A DNA stretch of 64,000 nucleotides from Chitinophaga hostae. Lineage in GTDB: Bacteria; Bacteroidota; Bacteroidia; Chitinophagales; Chitinophagaceae. The notes under the pieces were generated by a model. It made no database searches. It was not told where the DNA came from and was given only the letters and a program-made list of their open reading frames with translations. A program made the position numbers and the translations under genes. This document shows, piece by piece, positions 60,146 to 64,000 of the stretch. The stretch covers positions 927,861 through 991,860 of the forward strand of contig NZ_JAGTXB010000001.1 in NCBI RefSeq assembly GCF_018224885.1. Reading direction: 5' to 3'. How positions within the stretch are numbered: the stretch's first letter is position 1; each line of letters begins with the position of its first letter.

Positions 60146-60651
60146 ATGCAACGGCAAATAAATACTGTATTGATGCCAACGTGCTAATTCAGGCTTGGCA
60201 AAAGTATTATAATCCAAAATTCTGCCCTGACTATTGGAATGTTCTAATAGAGTTAGGCAAACAAGGAGTAATATTTATTCCTGAAATGGTATATGAAGAA
60301 ATTGTAAGAACCGAAGATGATTTATCAAAATGGTTAAAGAACAGTAAGATACCAATTCATAAAATATCAGAACCTGTTACCGTTTGTCTACAGAAAATAT
60401 ATTCAAATAACCCAGTTCATAAGAATTTGGTTGATAATACTAAAGCACGTTCGTTAGCTGATCCTTGGGTAATTGCACATGCGCTAAATGAAAATGCGAC
60501 AGTAGTTACAAAAGAAGAAAAGGTTACGGCATTAAACTCTGTCAAAATAAAAATCCCCAATGTTTGTGAAAATATGGGCATTCGTTGGATTAATGACTTT
60601 GAATTTATACAGGAACTAGACCTTCAATTTATGTGCTCATTAAGGAAATAG
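60142..60651 (+). CDS. DUF4411-type PIN domain protein (candidate toxin)
   Basis: 169 residues. PIN-like fold: the first acidic residue in YCIDANVLIQAWQKYY, Glu residues in MVYEEIVRTEDDLSKWL, and later Asp/Glu in ARSLADPWVIAHALNENATVVTKEEKV. PIN proteins are Mg2+-dependent RNases, often toxins. The DUF4411 subgroup is commonly found directly behind Xre-ImmA/IrrE genes, as here, with a 4-nt ATGA overlap. RNase activity is inferred from fold and context. Confidence 0.87.
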   Translation: MNATANKYCIDANVLIQAWQKYYNPKFCPDYWNVLIELGKQGVIFIPEMVYEEIVRTEDDLSKWLKNSKIPIHKISEPVTVCLQKIYSNNPVHKNLVDNTKARSLADPWVIAHALNENATVVTKEEKVTALNSVKIKIPNVCENMGIRWINDFEFIQELDLQFMCSLRK

Positions 60652-60693
60652 GGGTAGTGCCTTGCCCCAAAATCGACTTCCCTATTCCCCATC

Positions 60694-61716
60694 TCATTTA
60701 GCCAAAAGAAATTTTTCAATTTGTTTATCCGTTATTATCCCTTGAGTAATAAATATATCCTTTATCCTGTCTAAGGGTAAATTATTAGGCTGCTCTATTT
60801 TTCTTGCAAGGATCTTAAGAAGTGAGAACGCAGTTATTAATGTCGTACTAATGCCAGTTTCTCTAAGGATATTTTTCAACGAAATATCGGATACAGATTT
60901 AAAATTGCTTGATACAATTAAAAAATAAACAATTCTATGCCCTGTCCTATTTAGAGTATTGATATGTGTTTTAATATATTCAATGAATTTTCTATCCTCG
61001 GTTCCGATCTGGTAGGTATCTCTTCTTGCTTTTGCATCTATAAGAATTGCGTACCCAAATTGTGTTGCTTTTGCAATCCCATCAGGATTTCTGCCTGTAC
61101 CCTGTCCATAATTATTGACTTCGAAGCCGAGCATCTGAAATATTAAATTAACTTTCCTTTCAAATTCAGTGCTTTTTTCTTCAGAAGTGGAAAGGGTTAA
61201 AAAATCACTAAGTATCGGAGGAATAAATTGCGAGTATTTAAATTCAAGTGAGCTATTGATTATGGGAATTTGGACATTCTCTTTTAATACGGAGGGGATT
61301 AGAGGAATAATATCCAGCCATTCTGGTTTGTCGGTGGCATAATTTAAAAACAAAGAAGGTATTTCACTCCATTTCTTGCTAAACCTCTTTATATAAGAGC
61401 TTATTAGTGGTTTACATTGATAAAATCGCCATTCCGCTGCTGTTGGGGTTTTCCCAATCTTTCTTATCAGATTACCATAATTTTCCCAGTATTCTTCATC
61501 TCCATAATCTTCTTGCCCAAAAGATTTACGAATATCTCCCATTTCTTCAACTAGATTTGAATAGAATAAGAAATGAGTAATTACGTGATACTCTTTTATA
61601 TTTGTCTGTTTATAAAAATCTTTGCTTGAGGGCTGATGTCCCAGGTGTTCCTTTAATTTTGAATACTCGGATTTAATAAGCTCCTTTGTTACAGTAGTAT
61701 CTCTAGCAATATTCAT
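60694..61716 (-). CDS. FokI-like PD-(D/E)xK nuclease with homing-endonuclease-type repeats
   Basis: 340 residues. N-terminal region: two copies of a repeat like the homing endonuclease-associated repeat, about 8-50 (EYSKLKEHLGHQPSSKDFYKQTNIKEYHVITHF) and 84-128 (NLIRKIGKTPTAAEWRFYQCKPLISSYIKRFSKKWSEIPSLF), likely DNA-binding. C-terminal region: a FokI-type cleavage domain with Pro211-Asp212 (RNPDGI), Asp227-Ala-Lys229 (ILIDAKARRD), a Q/E-rich helix, VYFLIVSSNF and an ISTTLITAFSLLKIL helix. No methyltransferase is adjacent, so it is either a solitary defence nuclease or a homing-type enzyme. Convergent with the PIN gene. Confidence 0.78.
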   Translation of the reverse strand: MNIARDTTVTKELIKSEYSKLKEHLGHQPSSKDFYKQTNIKEYHVITHFLFYSNLVEEMGDIRKSFGQEDYGDEEYWENYGNLIRKIGKTPTAAEWRFYQCKPLISSYIKRFSKKWSEIPSLFLNYATDKPEWLDIIPLIPSVLKENVQIPIINSSLEFKYSQFIPPILSDFLTLSTSEEKSTEFERKVNLIFQMLGFEVNNYGQGTGRNPDGIAKATQFGYAILIDAKARRDTYQIGTEDRKFIEYIKTHINTLNRTGHRIVYFLIVSSNFKSVSDISLKNILRETGISTTLITAFSLLKILARKIEQPNNLPLDRIKDIFITQGIITDKQIEKFLLAK

Positions 61717-61827
61717 GTTTTACGACTTGACCCAAGTTTGATTATTATTGTGATTAAATATAGGCATTTTTTTACTTGTATGTTATTAGCCGTAGGAGCA
61801 TTTTGACTACTAAATCATTATAAGATA

Positions 61828-62382
61828 CTATTTTTTGTATTCTTCGGCTTTTTTATAGGCACTGTCCATTAGACGCTTAACCCCTTTCCCATGCTGGGAA
61901 TACATAAGGTTCCACGCCTTCTTTATCCTGTCATGTTCTAATTGTTGTTGTTGTATTTCCTTCTGGTTTTCGCTCCAATGGATACTAAATTTGTACAAAT
62001 TCGTAAGGAGCAGCATTACTACCAGCCAAAGGAACCAACGGCCAAAAACAACCCTATAAAACAATTTCGCATCCTGTTCCGGGAAAAGCAATAGCTGGAA
62101 TTTTCGTATCACATTTTTAGGCTGTGCGGCAACCGTCAATTTCATGTCTATAATGCCTTTTTTCACAATTTCCTGCATTGGCTTGGTATCCGTTAAAATG
62201 TCTATTCCCTTCGGCTTCTCCAGTTTTTCCTCAAATTCGATAAATTTTCCAGATAGACCATTGACGGCTTTAACCAGGTCGTCAACGGTTTTTGTGTGTA
62301 ACTTTTGTTCCTCCGTAAATTCTTCCAGTACCAGTTCTAAACTGTCTTTTTCAATATCTCCTATTTTCTTTGTGGTATCCAT
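61828..62382 (-). CDS. membrane protein of the mobilization region
   Basis: 184 residues. An acidic N-terminus with coiled-coil character (EKDSLELVLEEFTEEQKLHTKTVDDLVKAVNGLSGKFIEFEEKLEKP) is followed by a single membrane segment near 130-146 (FLWLVVMLLLTNLYKF), and then a charged helix (QQQLEHDRIKKAWNLMYSQHGKGVKRLMDSAYKKAEEYK). This layout is common for genes directly after relaxases in Bacteroidota mobilizable elements. It begins 25 nt after the relaxase stop, so it is the third gene of a mobC-relaxase-membrane operon. Its exact role is not known. Confidence 0.72.
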   Translation of the reverse strand: MDTTKKIGDIEKDSLELVLEEFTEEQKLHTKTVDDLVKAVNGLSGKFIEFEEKLEKPKGIDILTDTKPMQEIVKKGIIDMKLTVAAQPKNVIRKFQLLLFPEQDAKLFYRVVFGRWFLWLVVMLLLTNLYKFSIHWSENQKEIQQQQLEHDRIKKAWNLMYSQHGKGVKRLMDSAYKKAEEYKK

Positions 62383-62407
62383 AAAATTGTAATTTTCTGA
62401 TTAATGA

Positions 62408-63448
62408 TTAAATCCTGTGGGATTTCTGTTTCCTCTTTCTTCGCTTGATACCCTCTTCCGTCAACTCGTATGGCAAATAGTTAGATGTGTCTACAGGCTG
62501 TAGAAGCAGTTCTAAAAGACTACTCAATTCCTTTATTACGGGAACAATGGGCGAATGTTCAATATATGTCGCTCGCTGCGTTTCACGGAACATCTTTTGA
62601 GCAGGGGATAACTTTTGTTGTTCTGTAGTATCGTGCCGGATAGCTGCTTCGTATATTTTTTGTTCAGCCTGTTTAGTTGCCAGCTCTTGTTTCAGGGCTA
62701 AAACTCTTTCTATTTTCGCCAGCGAAAAACCTACCTCACTACCTTTTACTTTTACCTTCTTATCATCAATAAAGGAAATTCCCCGGCCTTTAATCAACTT
62801 GTACCCTAAAGTCCGCATCCGCTGCTCAAATTCAGAATAGCTACTTACCTTCTCTAAGGTCTGCCGAATATCTGTTTTCAGTTTTTCTTTTCGCTGATCC
62901 TGCCGGGGTAATAGCCTGTCTTTAGGGGATAAAAAGGCGCGGGGGCTTAATACTTCCTGTAGCTTGTATTGCTTTTCCAGTCTGCGACAAAGTGCTGCCA
63001 TTCTTTTATAACTGTTACTGTCGCTGGCGACTTTGCTGTTATAACCTACCCGATTGGCAACAATGTGAATATGCTGCTCGTTGGTATCCTTATGCAGTAC
63101 GCAGATATATTGGTTATCTGCTACGCCAAATTCTTTGGCGCACTCCCGGCTAACTTCAATAAGCTGGTTATTAGTAAGAGTTTCGCCGGGAGCCAGCCGT
63201 AAGGAAAAATGAAATACCGGCTTTTCTATCCGTTTGCTAAGTTTGGCGACATCAATAAATTGCCCGGACAGCTCTTTTAAATTCCCAAAACATTTGTTGT
63301 AGCTCAGAACTTCCGCCCGGTTCTTGTACTGTAGATTATCCTTTAGGGAAAGTTCCTGCTTCTTTTCTTCAGACAGTTCCTTTTTATCCTGCAAACAATA
63401 ACGGATACATTCAAAAAAGGAACTTCCTGTACCTACATAGCCGATCAT
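62408..63448 (-). CDS. MOBP-type relaxase (MobA/VirD2-like)
   Basis: 346 residues. It starts MIGYVGTGSSFFECIRYCLQ, with Tyr4 as the candidate nicking tyrosine. It has the metal-binding motif HKDTNEQHIHIVANRV (HxDx5HxH) around residues 120-135, and the LSLRLAPGE/ELSGQFIDVA region typical of Bacteroidota relaxases. The C-terminal half is basic and helical. It nicks oriT and stays covalently bound for transfer by a helper conjugation apparatus. It starts within the end of mobC (4-nt ATGA overlap). Confidence 0.92.
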   Translation of the reverse strand: MIGYVGTGSSFFECIRYCLQDKKELSEEKKQELSLKDNLQYKNRAEVLSYNKCFGNLKELSGQFIDVAKLSKRIEKPVFHFSLRLAPGETLTNNQLIEVSRECAKEFGVADNQYICVLHKDTNEQHIHIVANRVGYNSKVASDSNSYKRMAALCRRLEKQYKLQEVLSPRAFLSPKDRLLPRQDQRKEKLKTDIRQTLEKVSSYSEFEQRMRTLGYKLIKGRGISFIDDKKVKVKGSEVGFSLAKIERVLALKQELATKQAEQKIYEAAIRHDTTEQQKLSPAQKMFRETQRATYIEHSPIVPVIKELSSLLELLLQPVDTSNYLPYELTEEGIKRRKRKQKSHRI

Positions 63449-63825
63449 TGGAAATAATTTTTAATTTTTGATGCTAATGTTTTTAATTCCCCTGATTGTA
63501 CTTTCAGATTGGCACGTTCAAGCGGACTTAATTCTTCCATCCCGTTTCGCTTTCTAGCGATCTGGTTAAGATTTGCTGCCATATGATTGAGCGTGCCAGT
63601 TAGTTCCAAAACTTCTTTGGGCAATGCTCTTTCCTTCCTGTCAATTTTTCCGGTCATGCTTATTTCCCGCAGGTATTCCGAAACTGAAAGGTTAGCACTT
63701 TTGGCGTTTGCTTCAATAACACGTCTTTCATAAAGACTGCATTTCACGGCCAGTAATTGATCTTTTTTCACCGCTTTTTTGGGGCGGCCTCCCTTGTTCT
63801 TGGTTTGTGCATTCTGCTGCTCCAT
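63445..63825 (-). CDS. mobC: MobC relaxosome accessory protein
   Basis: 126 residues. Basic N-terminus (KNKGGRPKKAVKKDQ), a ribbon-helix-helix (LLAVKCSLYERRVIEANAKSANLSVSEYLREISMTGKI), and the conserved MobC helix (LTGTLNHMAANLNQIARKRNG, then LERANLKVQSGELKTLASKIK). It binds oriT and helps the relaxase. A strong Shine-Dalgarno (AGGAGGAA) precedes the ATG by a few nt. First gene of the operon, directly beside the candidate oriT at 63848-63936. Confidence 0.9.
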   Translation of the reverse strand: MEQQNAQTKNKGGRPKKAVKKDQLLAVKCSLYERRVIEANAKSANLSVSEYLREISMTGKIDRKERALPKEVLELTGTLNHMAANLNQIARKRNGMEELSPLERANLKVQSGELKTLASKIKNYFQ

Positions 63826-63847
63826 ATCTTCCTCCTCTTAATTTTTT

Positions 63848-63936
63848 GAATGCGATAGCATGAAAAAAATTCTCATCGAATGCGATAGCATGAGGGGAGC
63901 CAGTAGTTTTGGTTTTACCAAAACATAGCTGGCTCC
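63848..63936. other. candidate oriT: direct repeats and long inverted repeat
   Basis: Two 16-bp direct repeats GAATGCGATAGCATGA lie at 63848-63863 and 63878-63893, 30 bp apart, each with a small inverted core ATGC-GATA-GCAT. They are followed by an inverted repeat whose outer arms are GGAGCCAG/CTGGCTCC (63896-63903, 63929-63936) and inner arms GTTTTGG/CCAAAAC (63906-63912, 63918-63924). Repeats plus a hairpin just upstream of mobC fit an origin of transfer or a MobC-binding operator. The nick site is not identifiable. Confidence 0.55.
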
Positions 63937-63960
63937 TATATAACTCCCTAATCTTTCAAA

Positions 63961-64000
63961 CTATAAATACATTGTAAGGGGCATACCTTCTCCATCATGG
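63961..64000 (-). CDS. possible 3' end of a further minus-strand gene
   Basis: On the minus strand a frame entering from the right edge reads HDGEGMPLTMYL and ends with TAG at 63963-63961. The position, just upstream of mobC, fits another gene of the element, but twelve residues are too few to be sure. Confidence 0.25.
   Translation of the reverse strand, partial: HDGEGMPLTMYL

Larger units (their letters stand above)
54259..64000. mobile_element. integrative mobilizable element at tRNA-Pro, left part
   Basis: From the 3' end of tRNA-Pro to the window edge every gene fits a mobile element. There is a serine recombinase next to the tRNA, small DNA-binding genes, Xre regulators, an ImmA/IrrE-PIN pair, a nuclease, and a mobilization block (membrane protein, MOBP relaxase, MobC, candidate oriT). 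By eye the base composition is clearly more AT-rich than the host part, and two genes carry strong Shine-Dalgarno sequences, unlike host genes. The left boundary is inferred; the right end and its att repeat are outside the window. No mating-pore genes are visible here. Confidence 0.82.

Noticed and set aside
54186..64000. A full conjugative element with its own mating pore
   Set aside because: Only mobilization functions are visible in the window; no Tra or VirB-like genes were found, so only mobilizability is claimed.

Overview
The window looks like a chromosomal segment of a Bacteroidota bacterium, most likely a Chitinophaga-like member of the Chitinophagaceae. The evidence is a SusC/SusD pair, a type IX secretion (T9SS) type B cargo protein with a PorP/SprF partner, LytS/LytTR signalling, GH92 mannosidase, many FtsX/MacB-type permeases and AraC regulators, promoters of the Bacteroidota form TTTG-N19..21-TAnnTTTG, and host genes that mostly lack Shine-Dalgarno sequences. 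The genus is an inference; no rRNA is present.

Layout. 1-3.4 kb: start of a DUF3127 gene, dnaA, tRNA-Ser(GCT) and nadC. 3.4-10.3 kb: small accessory genes (methyltransferase, SnoaL-like proteins, AraC and Crp/Fnr regulators), then a three-gene HipB-HipS-HipT toxin-antitoxin locus preceded by three identical-pattern 18-bp palindromes spaced exactly 40 bp apart. 10.3-22.4 kb: chrA, a small LTxxQ secreted protein, an ABC permease, tRNA-Pro(TGG), a serine hydrolase, a membrane-bound winged-helix regulator, a decayed serine-hydrolase pseudogene, a beta-propeller lipoprotein and a GH92 mannosidase. 22.4-33 kb: FAD monooxygenase, two divergent AraC genes, a PEP-mutase-family enzyme, a four-gene T9SS cargo/PorP operon, Crp/Fnr, DUF1801, and an odd tRNA-like gene whose anticodon loop is interrupted by about 90 nt.

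33.7-43.9 kb is the most coherent metabolic block. SusC and SusD are followed on the same strand by phosphonoacetate hydrolase (PhnA), an aldehyde dehydrogenase (probably phosphonoacetaldehyde dehydrogenase), a DUF5690 MFS-like transporter and 2-aminoethylphosphonate-pyruvate transaminase (PhnW). Together these would take 2-aminoethylphosphonate to phosphonoacetaldehyde, phosphonoacetate, and finally acetate plus phosphate, with a dedicated outer-membrane uptake pair. 44.5-52.3 kb holds a tripartite RND efflux operon followed by a LytS/LytTR two-component pair.

54.2 kb to the right end is an integrated mobilizable element entering at a second tRNA-Pro(TGG). It carries a large serine recombinase whose C-terminus is read from the antisense strand of the tRNA, a 50-residue gene with a strong ribosome binding site, several unrecognised genes, Xre regulators, an Xre-ImmA/IrrE peptidase overlapping a DUF4411-type PIN gene, a FokI-like nuclease fused to homing-endonuclease-type repeats, and a mobilization module (membrane protein, MOBP relaxase, MobC, candidate oriT). 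Its distal end lies outside the window.
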